64,000 bases of DNA from Xanthomonas sp. (GCF_017163755.1 NZ_JAFIWC010000001.1:124001-188000), one strand, 5' to 3'. Shown: positions 47,173-57,744, counted from the first letter of the stretch. Notes: generated by a model not told the origin, from the sequence alone. Translations and numbers: made by a program.

Positions 47173-48321
47173 TCAGCCCTGTCCGGCGGCGACCGGCTTC
47201 GGCGTCACCGCCGCGCCGTCGCTCAGGCCCTGCCGGCCTTCCACCACCACCCGCTCGCCGGCCTTCAGCCCCTCGCCGACCAGCCAACGGTCGCCGACCG
47301 CGCGCAAGGTGGTCAGCTGGCGCTGGCGCGCCTTGTTGTCCGCGTCCACCACCCACACCTGGGCGTCGCCGCGCGGGGTGCGGTCGACCGCCGCCTGCGG
47401 CACCAGCAGCGCCTGCTGGCGCACGCCCTGGCCGACGCTGGCGCGCACGTACATGCCCGGCAAAAGCTGCCCGTCGGGATTGGGGAAGCGTGCGCGCAGG
47501 GTGACGCTGCCGGTGCCCTCCGCCACGTCGATGTCGGCGAACTGCAGCGTGCCCGGCAGCGGATAGTCGCTGCCGTCGGACAGCTTCAGCCGCACCTGGG
47601 CCGAGGACGGCTGCACGCCGCCGGCGGCGATCGCCCGGCGCAGCGCCAGGAACTGGCTGCCGGACTGGGTGATGTCCACGTTCATCGGATCCAGTTGCTG
47701 GATCTTGGCGATCGCATCGGCCTGGCTGGCGGTCACCAGCGCCCCCGGGGTCACCCGCGCGCGGCCGATGCGGCCGCTGATCGGCGCGTCCACGGTGGCG
47801 AAGCGCAACTGCGTACGCGCGGTGTCCAGCGCGGCGCGTGCGGCATCGCGCGCCGCCACGGCCTGCTGGTAGCTGGCCTGCGCGTCGTCGACCTCCTGCT
47901 GCGCCGCCAGCTGGGTCCTGCCCAGCGTCCGGTAGCGTTCGGCGCGCAGCCTGGCGGTGACCAGCGCCGCGTCCGCGGTGGCCAGGTTGGCCTGCGCCTC
48001 GTTGGCCGCGGCCTGGTACAGCGTCGGCTCGATCTGGAACAGCGGTTGTCCGGCACGCACCTGCGCGCCTTCCTCGAACAGCCGGCGCACCAGGATGCCG
48101 CCGACCTGCGGCCGCACCTCCGACTCTTCCGACGCTGCCGTGCGCCCGGCCAGCTCCACGCTCAGCGCCACCGACTCCGGCCGCAGCGTCAGCACCCCCA
48201 CCGCCTTGGGCGCCGCGGCGGCCTTGGGCTCGGAACGACCGCATCCACCCAGCGCCGCCGCGGCGGCGAGCAGCACACACGGCAACAGCGCCCGGCGCAG
48301 AAAGGGGCGGGTCGGGGTCAT
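47173..48321 (-). CDS. RND efflux periplasmic adaptor (AcrA/MexA type) lipoprotein
   Basis: 382 residues from ATG 48321. Lipoprotein signal with LGGCGRSEP (lipobox LGGC, Cys near residue 27). Domains in order: lipoyl half VALSVELAGRTAASEESEVRP, helical hairpin (LYQAAANEAQANLATADAAL...AQASYQQAVAARDAARAALD), second lipoyl half RFATVDAPISGRIGRARVTP, beta-barrel (LKLSDGSDYPLPGTLQFADI) and membrane-proximal domain (LLVPQAAVDRTPRGDAQVWV). It links the pump to the outer-membrane channel. The divergent TetR gene is the likely regulator. Confidence 0.95.
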   Translation of the reverse strand: MTPTRPFLRRALLPCVLLAAAAALGGCGRSEPKAAAAPKAVGVLTLRPESVALSVELAGRTAASEESEVRPQVGGILVRRLFEEGAQVRAGQPLFQIEPTLYQAAANEAQANLATADAALVTARLRAERYRTLGRTQLAAQQEVDDAQASYQQAVAARDAARAALDTARTQLRFATVDAPISGRIGRARVTPGALVTASQADAIAKIQQLDPMNVDITQSGSQFLALRRAIAAGGVQPSSAQVRLKLSDGSDYPLPGTLQFADIDVAEGTGSVTLRARFPNPDGQLLPGMYVRASVGQGVRQQALLVPQAAVDRTPRGDAQVWVVDADNKARQRQLTTLRAVGDRWLVGEGLKAGERVVVEGRQGLSDGAAVTPKPVAAGQG

Positions 48322-48352
48322 GCGCTTGATCCTAGGCGGCAACAGGGAGATG

Positions 48353-48381
48353 ATTTAATTTACTTAAAGACAAATAAACAA
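48353..48381 (-). promoter_or_regulatory. Candidate promoter of the RND efflux operon
   Basis: On the minus strand TTGTTT (48381-48376), a 17-bp spacer and TTAAAT (48358-48353) resemble -35 and -10 elements. The patch is strikingly A+T-rich. A 5-5-5 inverted repeat TTTAA-TTTAC-TTAAA (48354-48368) overlaps the -10. Confidence 0.45.
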
Positions 48382-48395
48382 TAGTGAAGAGCAGC

Positions 48396-48410
48396 TTACC
48401 GACCGATCGG
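48396..48410 (+). promoter_or_regulatory. Candidate TetR operator
   Basis: TTACCGACCGATCGG, containing the 8-bp palindrome CCGATCGG, 77 bp before the TetR start and just outside the efflux promoter. TetR-family repressors often bind CCGA/TCGG-type sites. It is a weak match and needs footprinting. Confidence 0.3.
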
Positions 48411-48487
48411 CGCCTGCCGCCGCAGCGCCCGATCGATGCATCGCCGCGCGTGCGGCGCCGGTGGCGGCGCGCTGGGGCAGGTGCGCG

Positions 48488-49129
48488 ATGAGCGCGGCGA
48501 ACGCACCGCGCCATCGCGGCCGGCCGATGGTCACCCGTCCGCGGCTGCTGCAGGCCGCGCGCGAGCTGTTCCTGGCGCAGGGGCTGGACGTGTCGCTGGA
48601 GCAGATCGCGCGCCACGCCGGCACCACCCGGCAGAGCCTGTACAACCACTTCGCCGGCAAGCCCGAGTTGCTGATGCAGGTGTTCGAGCAGCTCACCGAC
48701 GAGATGCAGCTGCCGCTGGAGGGGATCGTCCGCCACGACGCGCAGGAACTGCCGCAGGTGCTGCAGCACATCGCCGCCACCGTGCAGTCGCACCTATTCG
48801 CGGCCACCACGCTGAGCATCCACCGCCTGCTGGTGCAGGCCACCGCGCAGATGCCGGCGCTGCTGCGTTCGATGCACGAACGCCGCGCCGGCCGCCTGCG
48901 CCAGCGCCTGGCCGACCTGCTGCTGCACCTGCACCGGCAGGGACGCGTGCAGGTGGACTCGCCGGCGCTGGCCGCCACCGCCTTCCTTGGCGCGGTGATG
49001 GGCTATGCCTACCCGATGGCCATCCTCAACGAGCGCGCGCCCGATCCGGCCGCGCAGCGCGCGCTGGCCGACGAGGCCATCGCCAGCTTCCTGCTCGCGT
49101 GGCGCTATCGCGCCGATCCGCCTGGCTGA
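48488..49129 (+). CDS. TetR family transcriptional regulator, divergent from RND operon
   Basis: 213 residues from ATG 48488. The N-terminal helix-turn-helix is RPRLLQAARELFLAQGLDVS, LEQIARHAGTTRQSLYNHFA and GKPELLMQVFEQL. The C-terminal helical ligand domain ends ADEAIASFLLAWRYRADPPG. Divergent orientation and the shared 166-bp intergenic region suggest it represses the RND efflux genes, as AcrR/SmeT-like repressors do; this is inferred. ATG 48461 would add 9 residues and was not used because MSAANAPRHRGR is the better start. Confidence 0.92.
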   Translation: MSAANAPRHRGRPMVTRPRLLQAARELFLAQGLDVSLEQIARHAGTTRQSLYNHFAGKPELLMQVFEQLTDEMQLPLEGIVRHDAQELPQVLQHIAATVQSHLFAATTLSIHRLLVQATAQMPALLRSMHERRAGRLRQRLADLLLHLHRQGRVQVDSPALAATAFLGAVMGYAYPMAILNERAPDPAAQRALADEAIASFLLAWRYRADPPG

Positions 49130-49142
49130 GCCGGCGCCCGCG

Positions 49143-50714
<1,572 letters not shown>

Positions 50715-50821
50715 GCCGCCAGCTTAGTGCAGGCGCGTGAACCTCCGGTCCGCTGCGCGTCAGCGGCGCGTGGCCGCATCGCGCCGTTGCCGTAGCCACC
50801 CGCGTCAGGCGGCGCGGCGCC

Positions 50822-51517
50822 TCAGCGCGGCCGGACGCCGCCGAGCAGGTCGAACGGACCGCCCTGCTGCAGCGCGCGCCGGTAGGCCGGGCGCTGCTCG
50901 ATGCGCTGCACGAAACCGGCCAGGTTCGGGTATGCGTCCAGGCTCGCGCGGACCGCGGCGGCCTGCACCGGGAAACTCATCTGCACGTCGGCGGCGGTGA
51001 AGCGATCGCCGGCGAACCAGCCGCTGGCTTCCAATTCGCGCTCCATCCAGTCCAGATGCAGCTTCAGCTGCGGCCCGACGAAGCCCTGCATCGCCTTGTC
51101 GACGATCGCGCGGGCGATCGGGCGGGCGAAGAACGGCATCTTCGCCGAACGGATCCTGGCCAACACCAGGCTCATCAGCAGCGGCGGCATCGCCGAGCCC
51201 TCGGCGTAGTGCATCCAGTAGCGGTAGCGCAGGCGTTCGGGCGCATCCAGCGGCTGCGGCGACGGCGACAGCCGGCGCTCGCCGTCGTAGCGGTCGGCCA
51301 GGTATTCCAGGATCGCGCCGGACTCGGCGAGCACGTGGCCGTCGTCGACCAGCACCGGCGATTTGCCCAGCGGGTGGATCGCGCGCAACTCCGCCGGCGC
51401 CAGCCAGCTGCGCCGGTCGCGCTCGTACTTGACGATCTGGTACGGCAGGGCCAGTTCTTCCAGCAGCCACAGCACGCGCTGCGAGCGCGACTGGTTGAGA
51501 TGGTGGACGGTGATCAT
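50822..51517 (-). CDS. Glutathione S-transferase
   Basis: 231 residues from ATG 51517 (MITVHHLNQSRSQRVLWLLE). The thioredoxin-like N-domain has the SRSQR activation motif near residue 10 and the cis-Pro loop HPLGKSPVLVDDGHVLAESG. The C-domain is helical, ending DRFTAADVQMSFPVQAA and YPNLAGFVQRIEQRPAYRRA. It is a typical cytosolic bacterial GST for detoxification. The 258-residue upstream start was rejected because the extra residues are Pro-rich and lack the GST start. A second, different GST lies at the left edge of the window. Confidence 0.92.
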   Translation of the reverse strand: MITVHHLNQSRSQRVLWLLEELALPYQIVKYERDRRSWLAPAELRAIHPLGKSPVLVDDGHVLAESGAILEYLADRYDGERRLSPSPQPLDAPERLRYRYWMHYAEGSAMPPLLMSLVLARIRSAKMPFFARPIARAIVDKAMQGFVGPQLKLHLDWMERELEASGWFAGDRFTAADVQMSFPVQAAAVRASLDAYPNLAGFVQRIEQRPAYRRALQQGGPFDLLGGVRPR

Positions 51518-51594
51518 CGGCAGGTTCGCAAGGGCCAGCGGCGGATGATAGCCGCCCCGCGCGGGCGGCCCTGCAGGCGCCGCCGCCATGGGGC

Positions 51595-51635
51595 GCACAC
51601 AAAAGAAAACGCCGGAAGCTTGCGCTTCCGGCGTT
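51595..51635 (-). terminator. Strong intrinsic terminator of the cold-shock gene
   Basis: A perfect 12-bp stem (51608-51619 with 51624-51635, loop TTGC) is followed on the minus strand by TTTTCTTTTGTG. It is 29 bp after the stop codon of the cold-shock gene. Confidence 0.88.
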
Positions 51636-51663
51636 CTGGCAACCTAACGGTGGCCGGCGGGTA

Positions 51664-51873
51664 TTAGACCGCCTGCACCTGGTCAGCCTGCATACCCTTC
51701 TGGCCCTGCACGGCGACGAACGTCACCTTCTGGCCTTCCTGCAGCGATTTGAAGCCGGTGCCCTGGATCGCGCGGAAATGCACGAACAGGTCCGGGCCGC
51801 TTTCCGGGGTGATGAAGCCGAAGCCCTTGGCGTCGTTGAACCACTTGACGGTACCGTTCTGACGATCAGACAT
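51664..51873 (-). CDS. Cold-shock domain protein (CspA family)
   Basis: 69 residues. RNP1 is KGFGFITPE and RNP2 is DLFVHFRAI, the two RNA-binding motifs of the five-stranded cold-shock barrel. The protein is an RNA chaperone of ordinary length ([13 protein letters not shown] start). AGGAG lies 9 nt before the ATG. It has a long, less G+C-rich leader (51874 to about 52050), as expected of cold-shock mRNA, and an exact terminator behind. Confidence 0.95.
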   Translation of the reverse strand: MSDRQNGTVKWFNDAKGFGFITPESGPDLFVHFRAIQGTGFKSLQEGQKVTFVAVQGQKGMQADQVQAV

Positions 51874-52228
51874 TTACTAACTCCTGAAACATTTAATTGA
51901 AGAAATCGCAGCCACCGGGTATCGGGACCGAGACTGAGTTGCAGGCGTTGGTAAAGCGGAACGATGAAGCGGATCGCGAGATCAACTGCACCAGGCCACG
52001 ATTCACGGTGACCCTAGCAAACACAGTGGGATGCACCATACGCGGGTTGCGGGCAAAAAGCGACTGGTTCGTGTAGACAAAACCGGGATGGCCGGCAAAC
52101 AAGCTTGATGCGGGCCTAAAGCCGGGCCGACGGCGGCCGATATCGCTGCCGTCCTGCATCCCCTGCCCGGCCAAGGCGGCCTGGCGAGGCGCCGCCGCAA
52201 GCCCAGCCCACATACTTACACTGGCCGC
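51874..52228 (-). promoter_or_regulatory. Leader and promoter region of the cold-shock gene
   Basis: 355 bp between the cold-shock start and the divergent YaiI gene. It is visibly less G+C-rich than neighbours. A 48-codon minus-strand frame (ATG at about 52039, stop 51893-51895; MVHPTVFARVTVNRGLVQ) occupies most of the presumed 5' UTR and could be a leader peptide or chance. No certain -10/-35 is called. Confidence 0.45.
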
Positions 52229-52693
52229 ATGACCACCGCCAGCCTGCCCCGGATCTGGGTCGATGCCGACGCCTGCCCCGGCGTCATCAAGGACATCCTG
52301 TTCCGTGCCGCCGAACGCGCCCAGGTGCCGGTGACGCTGGTGGCCAACCACCCGCTTCGCACCCCGCCCTCGCGCTGGGTCCGCGCCGTTCAGGTTCCCG
52401 CCGGCCTGGACGTGGCCGACGGCGAGATCGTGCGCCGCGTCGGGCGCGGCGACCTGGTGGTGACCCAGGACATCCCGCTGGCGGCGCTGGTGCTGGACAA
52501 GGCCGCCGTGGCGCTGAATCCGCGCGGCGAGCTGTACACCCCGGACAACATGGCCGAACGGCTGTCGATGCGCAATTTCATGGAGGAACTGCGCGGCAGC
52601 GGCGTCGCCACCGGCGGCCCGGCGGCGCTGCACGCGCGCGACCGCCAGGCCTTCGCCAACCAGCTCGATCGCTGGCTGGCGCAACGGCGCTAG
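52229..52693 (+). CDS. YaiI/YqxD family protein (DUF188)
   Basis: 154 residues. The DUF188 core is [20 protein letters not shown] at the N-terminus, followed by [29 protein letters not shown] and [20 protein letters not shown]. The family has a PIN-like/NYN nuclease fold with conserved Asp residues (DADACP and DIPLAA), but activity is not proved in general. It is divergent from the cold-shock gene and convergent with the pseudouridine synthase gene. Confidence 0.93.
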   Translation: MTTASLPRIWVDADACPGVIKDILFRAAERAQVPVTLVANHPLRTPPSRWVRAVQVPAGLDVADGEIVRRVGRGDLVVTQDIPLAALVLDKAAVALNPRGELYTPDNMAERLSMRNFMEELRGSGVATGGPAALHARDRQAFANQLDRWLAQRR

Positions 52694-52803
52694 CCGGCGA
52701 CGCCATGTCCACGGCCAGCGCAGCGCCACCGCATGCGGCGGCGCCAGGCCCGCGCAGCGGCCGGCGCCGGCGCGCCGGCGAGCGCAGCCCGCAGACACGC
52801 CCC

Positions 52804-53712
52804 CTACTCCGGCGGCGGCCATGGCAAGGCGCGCTCGCTGACGAAGCGCCGCGTGATGCCGGTCAGCGGGTCGGCGAAGGCCAGCGAGCGCGCCAGCAGC
52901 TGCAGCTCACGCTCCGGGTCCGCCGCCTCGCGCAGCGCCGGATACAGCGCATCGCCGAGGATCGGCGCGCCCAGCGCGGCCATGTGCACCCGCAGCTGGT
53001 GCTTGCGCCCGGTCAGCGGCGCCAGCGCGTAGCGCCACACCGGCCCGGGCGGCGCCTGCAGCAGCTCGATCCGGGTCAGGCTGTTCGGCAGGCCGGGCGC
53101 CTCGGCCATGCGGAAGAACGGCTCGCCGCGCACCAGGCGGCTCTCGCGCGCCAGCGGAAACGCCTGCGCCGGCAGCGCCGGCGCCAGCGCCTCGTAGGCC
53201 TTGTCGATGCGCCGCTCGCGGAACAGCGCCTGGTACGCGTCGCGACTGCGCGGATCGGCCGAGAACAGCACCAGGCCCGCGGTGCCGCGGTCCAGGCGGT
53301 GCAAGGGCACCAGGTGGGGATTGCCCAGCCGCGCGACCAGGCGCGCCAGCAGGGTCTCGCGCACGAAGCGGCCGGCCGGCGTCACCGGCAGCCCGTGCGG
53401 CTTGTCGGCCACCACCAGGTGCGCGTCGGCATGCACGATGCGCTCCAGGCCCGGCACCGGCGCCTCGTCGGCCACTTCGCGGAAATAGCGCACCTCCAGC
53501 CCGACCCGGTACGGCAGCGACGCCGGCAACGGCCGGCCGTGCACGTCCTGCACCCGCCCGCGCGCGAAGCGGTCCAGCCAGTGCCCGCGCGGCACCTGCG
53601 GAAAGCGCGCGCACAGCCCGTCCAGCAGCGTCGCCCACGGGCCGGGCGGCAGCTGCAGACGGCTCGGGGCCGGTTCGAACGGCAGCGGCGCGCGGGGATC
53701 GGGCATCGCCAA
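52804..53712 (-). CDS. RluA-type RNA pseudouridine synthase
   Basis: 302 residues. Family motifs: IVHADAHLVVADKPHGLPVT, the catalytic HRLDRGTAG with its Asp, RIDKAYEAL, and LTGRKHQLRVHMAALGAPIL then GDALYP. It isomerises uridine in rRNA or tRNA. No S4 domain is seen at the N-terminus; the first 60 residues are divergent (PGPWATLLDGLCARFPQVPR). The exact position modified (TruC, RluA or RluD-like) cannot be decided. The divergent yaeQ gene starts 36 bp away. Confidence 0.9.
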   Translation of the reverse strand: MAMPDPRAPLPFEPAPSRLQLPPGPWATLLDGLCARFPQVPRGHWLDRFARGRVQDVHGRPLPASLPYRVGLEVRYFREVADEAPVPGLERIVHADAHLVVADKPHGLPVTPAGRFVRETLLARLVARLGNPHLVPLHRLDRGTAGLVLFSADPRSRDAYQALFRERRIDKAYEALAPALPAQAFPLARESRLVRGEPFFRMAEAPGLPNSLTRIELLQAPPGPVWRYALAPLTGRKHQLRVHMAALGAPILGDALYPALREAADPERELQLLARSLAFADPLTGITRRFVSERALPWPPPE

Positions 53713-53748
53713 GCATTATCATGGCCGCCCTTTGATCCCGGTAGCCGC

Positions 53749-54294
53749 ATGGCCCCCAACGCCACCCTCCGCAAGGCCGAGCTGCAGATTTCCGACATGG
53801 ACCGCGGCTACTACGCGGCGCATTCGCTGACCCTGGCCCAGCACCCCTCCGAAACCGACCAGCGGCTGATGGCGCGGCTGCTGGCCTTCGCCCTGTACGC
53901 CGACGAGCGGCTGCTGTTCGGCAAGGGCCTGAGCAGCGACGACGAGCCGGACCTGTGGCGGCTGGACTACACCGGCGCGGTCGAGCAGTGGATCGAGGTC
54001 GGCCAGCCCGACGAATCGCGCATCCGCAAGGCCTGCGGCCGCGCCCGCGAGGTGATCGTGGTCAACTACGGCGGCCGCGCCGCCGAGATCTGGTGGGAGA
54101 AGAACGCCTCCGGCCTGCTCAAGCTCAAGCCGCTGCAGGTGGTCGACCTGCCCGCCGACGCGGTGGTCGCGGCCGGCGAGCTGATCCAGCGCGCGATGCG
54201 CTTCGACGTGGTGATCCAGGACGGCGAAGTGCAGCTGCTCGGCGACGACCACAGCGTGGTGTTCACCCCGACGGTGCGCAAAGCCGCGGCATGA
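53749..54294 (+). CDS. yaeQ: YaeQ family protein (PD-(D/E)XK-like fold)
   Basis: 181 residues, the same length as E. coli YaeQ. Recognised blocks: MDRGYYAAHSLTLAQHPSET, RLLAFALYADERLLFGKGLS, DDEPDLW, WIEVGQPDESRIRKACGRAR and AAEIWWEKNASGL. The family has a restriction-endonuclease-like fold without known activity; E. coli YaeQ was reported to compensate for loss of RfaH. Its stop overlaps the next gene by 4 bp (ATGA), so it is coupled to the YhiN-type flavoprotein. Confidence 0.95.
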   Translation: MAPNATLRKAELQISDMDRGYYAAHSLTLAQHPSETDQRLMARLLAFALYADERLLFGKGLSSDDEPDLWRLDYTGAVEQWIEVGQPDESRIRKACGRAREVIVVNYGGRAAEIWWEKNASGLLKLKPLQVVDLPADAVVAAGELIQRAMRFDVVIQDGEVQLLGDDHSVVFTPTVRKAAA

Positions 54295-55487
54295 GCGGGC
54301 GCGCCGAGGCCACCCGCGTCGACGTGCTGGTGATCGGCGCCGGCGCCGCCGGACTGATGTGCGCGCTGACCGCCGGCCAGCGCGGGCGCACGGTGCGGGT
54401 GATCGAGCACGCCAACAAGGTCGGCAAGAAGATCCTGATGTCCGGCGGCGGGCGCTGCAACTTCACCAATACCGGCGCGGCGCCGGGCAACTTCCTGTCG
54501 GCCAACCCGCACTTCTGCAAGTCGGCGCTGGCCCGCTACACCCCGGCCGACTTCGTGGCGATGGTCGAGCGCCACGGCATCGCCTACCACGAGAAGGAAC
54601 TGGGCCAGCTGTTCTGCGACGTCTCCTCCAAGCAGATCGTGCGCATGCTGCTGGACGAATGCGACGCGGCCGGGGTGCGGATCCACGTGGGCTGCGCGGT
54701 CGACCGGGTCGAGTCCGGCGCCGACGGCTTCCGCGTGGACACCGGCGAAGGCCGTTTCGAGGCCGCCTCGCTGGTGGTGGCCAGCGGCGGCCTGTCGATC
54801 CCCAGCCTGGGCGCCAGCGGCTTCGGCTACGCGCTGGCGCGCCAGTTCGGCCACGAGGTGCTGCCGACCCGCGCCGGGCTGGTGCCGCTGACCCTCACCG
54901 GCAAGCACCAGGAACGCCTGAACGACCTCAGCGGCGTCGCCCTGCCGGTGGAGGCGCGCTGCAACGGCGCGCGCTTCCGCAACGCGATGCTGATCACCCA
55001 CCGCGGCGTCAGCGGTCCGGCGATCCTGCAGATCTCCTCCTACTGGCAGCCGGGCGACGACCTGCGCCTGGACCTGCTGCCGGGCGTCGACGCGGCGCAG
55101 TGGCTGCACGAGCAGAAGCGCCAGCGCGGCGCCAGCGAACTGCGCAACGTCCTCGCCGACGTGCTGCCGCGCCGCTTCGCCCAGCGCCTGTGCGAGGTAT
55201 GGCTGCCGGACAAGCCGGTACGCCAGCTCGACGAGCCGCAGCTGCGCGCGGCCGCGGCGCTGCTCGGCGGCTGGCCGCTGGTGGCCAGCGGCAGCGAGGG
55301 CTACCGCACCGCCGAGGTGACCCTTGGCGGCGTCGCCACCGATGCGGTGTCCTCCTCGACGATGGAGTCGCGGCGGGTGCCGGGGCTGTATTTCGTCGGC
55401 GAGGTGCTCGACGTCAGCGGCTGGCTCGGCGGCTACAACTTCCAGTGGGCCTGGGCCTCGGGCCATGCCGCCGGCAGCGTGGCCTGA
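54291..55487 (+). CDS. NAD(P)/FAD-dependent oxidoreductase, HI0933/YhiN family
   Basis: 398 residues. The N-terminal FAD-binding GxGxxG motif is VLVIGAGAAGLMCALTAGQR, followed by the family-specific KVGKKILMSGGGRCNFTNT. LVVASGGLSIPSLGASGFGY and ITHRGVSGPAILQISSYW are further blocks, and the C-terminus has VTLGGVATDAVSSSTMESRR and GLYFVGEVLDVSGWLGGYN. The reaction is unknown; structures show bound FAD and a Rossmann plus insertion domain. Translation is coupled to yaeQ by a 4-bp overlap. Confidence 0.93.
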   Translation: MSGRAEATRVDVLVIGAGAAGLMCALTAGQRGRTVRVIEHANKVGKKILMSGGGRCNFTNTGAAPGNFLSANPHFCKSALARYTPADFVAMVERHGIAYHEKELGQLFCDVSSKQIVRMLLDECDAAGVRIHVGCAVDRVESGADGFRVDTGEGRFEAASLVVASGGLSIPSLGASGFGYALARQFGHEVLPTRAGLVPLTLTGKHQERLNDLSGVALPVEARCNGARFRNAMLITHRGVSGPAILQISSYWQPGDDLRLDLLPGVDAAQWLHEQKRQRGASELRNVLADVLPRRFAQRLCEVWLPDKPVRQLDEPQLRAAAALLGGWPLVASGSEGYRTAEVTLGGVATDAVSSSTMESRRVPGLYFVGEVLDVSGWLGGYNFQWAWASGHAAGSVA

Positions 55488-55492
55488 AGCCC

Positions 55493-55595
55493 GGGATTGG
55501 GGATCGGCAAGAGCGGGCCTCCCTGTCCGAACGTTCGCGGGCCGCCCGAGGCAGAGCCCAAGTACCGAAGCGCGCCGTTGCCGATCCCCAATCCC
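55493..55595. repeat. Inverted repeat of the GGGATTGGGG family with 67-nt loop
   Basis: GGGATTGGGGATCGGCAA (55493-55510) and its exact reverse complement (55578-55595) give 18-bp arms. The right arm continues with AATCCCGAATCCCAATCCCC to 55609, the same unit found at 4507 and 57745. It separates the flavoprotein gene from fimX and could act as a transcript-end structure. Confidence 0.75.
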
Positions 55596-55667
55596 GAATC
55601 CCAATCCCCGCCATAAATGGACGCCACGGCGGCCATCGTGTATTAAACCCGTCCCCCGGGAGGCTTC

Positions 55668-57740
55668 ATGCAGACAGGCAAAGACACCACCCTCCGCCTG
55701 ATGATCGTCGACGACAGCGGTGAAAACGCCGAGGCGATCGTCAGCAGCCTGCGCAACAGCGGCATCGCGGTCCGCCCGTCGCGCCCGCAGCACGCCGAAG
55801 AGCTGGCGGGCATGCTCGCCGCGCAGCCGATCGACCTGGTGCTGGCCGCGCGCTCGCAGTCCATCCCCCTGCCGCAGGTGCTGCAGCGCGTCGGCGCCAG
55901 CGGCAAGGACATCCCGGTGATCCTGCTGGCCGACAGCATCGACGAGACCGAATGGGTCGAGGCGGTGGCCGGCGGCGCCCGCGCGATCGCGCTGCGGCAG
56001 CGTCCCGAACACCTGCTGGCGGTGGTGCGCAACACCTGGGCCGACCTGCAGGCGCGGCGCGGGTTGCGCCGGATCGAGGCGCAGATGCGCGAGACCGAGC
56101 GCCGCTGCGACGCGCTGATCGCCTCCTCGCGCGATCCGATCGCCTACATCCACGAAGGCATGCACATCCGCGCCAACGAGGCGTACCTGGAGATGTTCGG
56201 CTTCGAGTCCTTCGACGACGTCGAGGGCATCTCGCTGCTGGACATGGTCGCCCCGCAGCACGTGGAGGAGTTCAAGCAGTTGCTGAAGTCGCTGAGCAAG
56301 GGCGAGCCGCCGCCGGCGCAGTACCAGGTGGACGCGCGCACGATGGCCGGCGACAGTTTCCCGGCGACGATGGAGTTCGCCACCGCCAGCTACGAAGGCG
56401 AGGCCTGCGTGCAGGTGGTGTTCCGCCGCCGCGAGGAGTTCGACCCGGAGCTGGCGCGCGAGGTCGAGGACCTGCGCCAGCGCGACCAGGTCACCGGCCT
56501 GCTCAACCGCCCCACCTTCATGCTGGCGCTGGAAAACGCCGTGGCCCAGGTCGGGCGCGGCGACGGCGTGTACGGCTTCCTGCTGGTCGAGCCCGACCAC
56601 TACGCGCGGCTGCTGGCCGACATCGGCCTGGACTCGGCCGACGCGCTGGTCGCCGCGCTGGCCCGGCACCTGGCCGCGGCGGTCGACGGCGACGTGCAGG
56701 TGGCGCGCTTCGGCGAGCACAACTTCGCGCTGCTGCTCGGCGGCGACTACGCGCGCACCTCGGCGGTGGCCGCGCAGTTGCGCGACGCGTTCGCCTCGCA
56801 CGTGTTCAGCATCGGCGAGCGCTCGGCCACGGTCACGGTCAGCATCGGCGGCGTGCAGATCGGCGAGAAGATCGCCAGCGTCGGCCAGGTCCTGGCCCGC
56901 GCCAGCGAGAACGTGCAGGCCACGATCGAGCTGGGCGGCAACGCCAGCAAGATCTTCGACCCTGGCGCGGCCGACCGCGCCGAGGAGGAACGCATCCAGC
57001 GCTGGGTCGAGCACCTGCGCGAGGCGCTGGCCGGCAGCGGCTTCCTGCTGCACTACCAGCCGGTGCTGAACCTGCAGGGCGAGACCCACGAGCTCTACGA
57101 GGCCTACCTGCGGCTGGAGCGCAACGGCGAGACCATCAATCCGACCACCTTCCTGGGCATCGCCCAGGAGCACGGGCTGATGGCCGAGATCGACCGCTGG
57201 GTGGTGGCGCGGGCGATCGCGGTGATCGGCGAGCGCCAGCGCGCCGGCCACGCCACCAGCCTGATGGTCAAGGTGAGCCCGGACGCCTTCGCCGACCCGC
57301 AGATGGTGGCGCTGATCCAGCGCGAACTGGCGGCGCAGGCGGTGCCCGGCGAGCGCCTGTGGCTGCAGACGCCCGAGGCGAAGGTGTTCACCCACCTGCG
57401 CAACGCCCAGCAGTTCCTGGCCGCCGCCACCGGGATGGGCTGCAAGGTCGGCCTGGAGCAGTTCGGCTCCGGGCTCGATTCGTTCCAGCTGCTGGCGCAC
57501 TTCCAGCCGTCGTTCCTCAAGCTCGACCGCGGCTTCACCCAGGACCTGGCGCAGACCCGCGAGCACCAGGAAAAGATCCGCGAGATCACCGAGCGCGCGC
57601 AAACCGCCAACATCCGCACCATCGCCGAGTTCGTCACCGACGCCGCGTCGATGAGCCTGCTGTTCAGCGCCGGCGTGGACTACGTGCAGGGCGAATTCGT
57701 CGGCCTGGCGACGCCGGGGATGACCTTCGATTTTGCTTGA
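55668..57740 (+). CDS. fimX: FimX-like cyclic-di-GMP receptor (REC-PAS-GGDEF-EAL)
   Basis: 690 residues, matching FimX (about 690). Order: degenerate receiver (1-125), PAS (about 145-265, AYIHEGMHIRANEAYLEMF), GGDEF (about 270-430, QVTGLLNRPTF; the active loop reads RFGEHNFALLLGG instead of GGDEF) and EAL (about 445-690; EAL reads E478-A-Y, QPVLNLQ has Q464, and Y480-L481-R482 supply the c-di-GMP-contacting positions). Both catalytic motifs are degraded, so it should bind c-di-GMP without making or degrading it. In Xanthomonas and Pseudomonas, FimX controls type IV pilus assembly with PilZ and PilB at the cell pole. It ends opposite htpX at a shared terminator. Confidence 0.93.
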   Translation: MQTGKDTTLRLMIVDDSGENAEAIVSSLRNSGIAVRPSRPQHAEELAGMLAAQPIDLVLAARSQSIPLPQVLQRVGASGKDIPVILLADSIDETEWVEAVAGGARAIALRQRPEHLLAVVRNTWADLQARRGLRRIEAQMRETERRCDALIASSRDPIAYIHEGMHIRANEAYLEMFGFESFDDVEGISLLDMVAPQHVEEFKQLLKSLSKGEPPPAQYQVDARTMAGDSFPATMEFATASYEGEACVQVVFRRREEFDPELAREVEDLRQRDQVTGLLNRPTFMLALENAVAQVGRGDGVYGFLLVEPDHYARLLADIGLDSADALVAALARHLAAAVDGDVQVARFGEHNFALLLGGDYARTSAVAAQLRDAFASHVFSIGERSATVTVSIGGVQIGEKIASVGQVLARASENVQATIELGGNASKIFDPGAADRAEEERIQRWVEHLREALAGSGFLLHYQPVLNLQGETHELYEAYLRLERNGETINPTTFLGIAQEHGLMAEIDRWVVARAIAVIGERQRAGHATSLMVKVSPDAFADPQMVALIQRELAAQAVPGERLWLQTPEAKVFTHLRNAQQFLAAATGMGCKVGLEQFGSGLDSFQLLAHFQPSFLKLDRGFTQDLAQTREHQEKIREITERAQTANIRTIAEFVTDAASMSLLFSAGVDYVQGEFVGLATPGMTFDFA

Positions 57741-57744
57741 GGAC

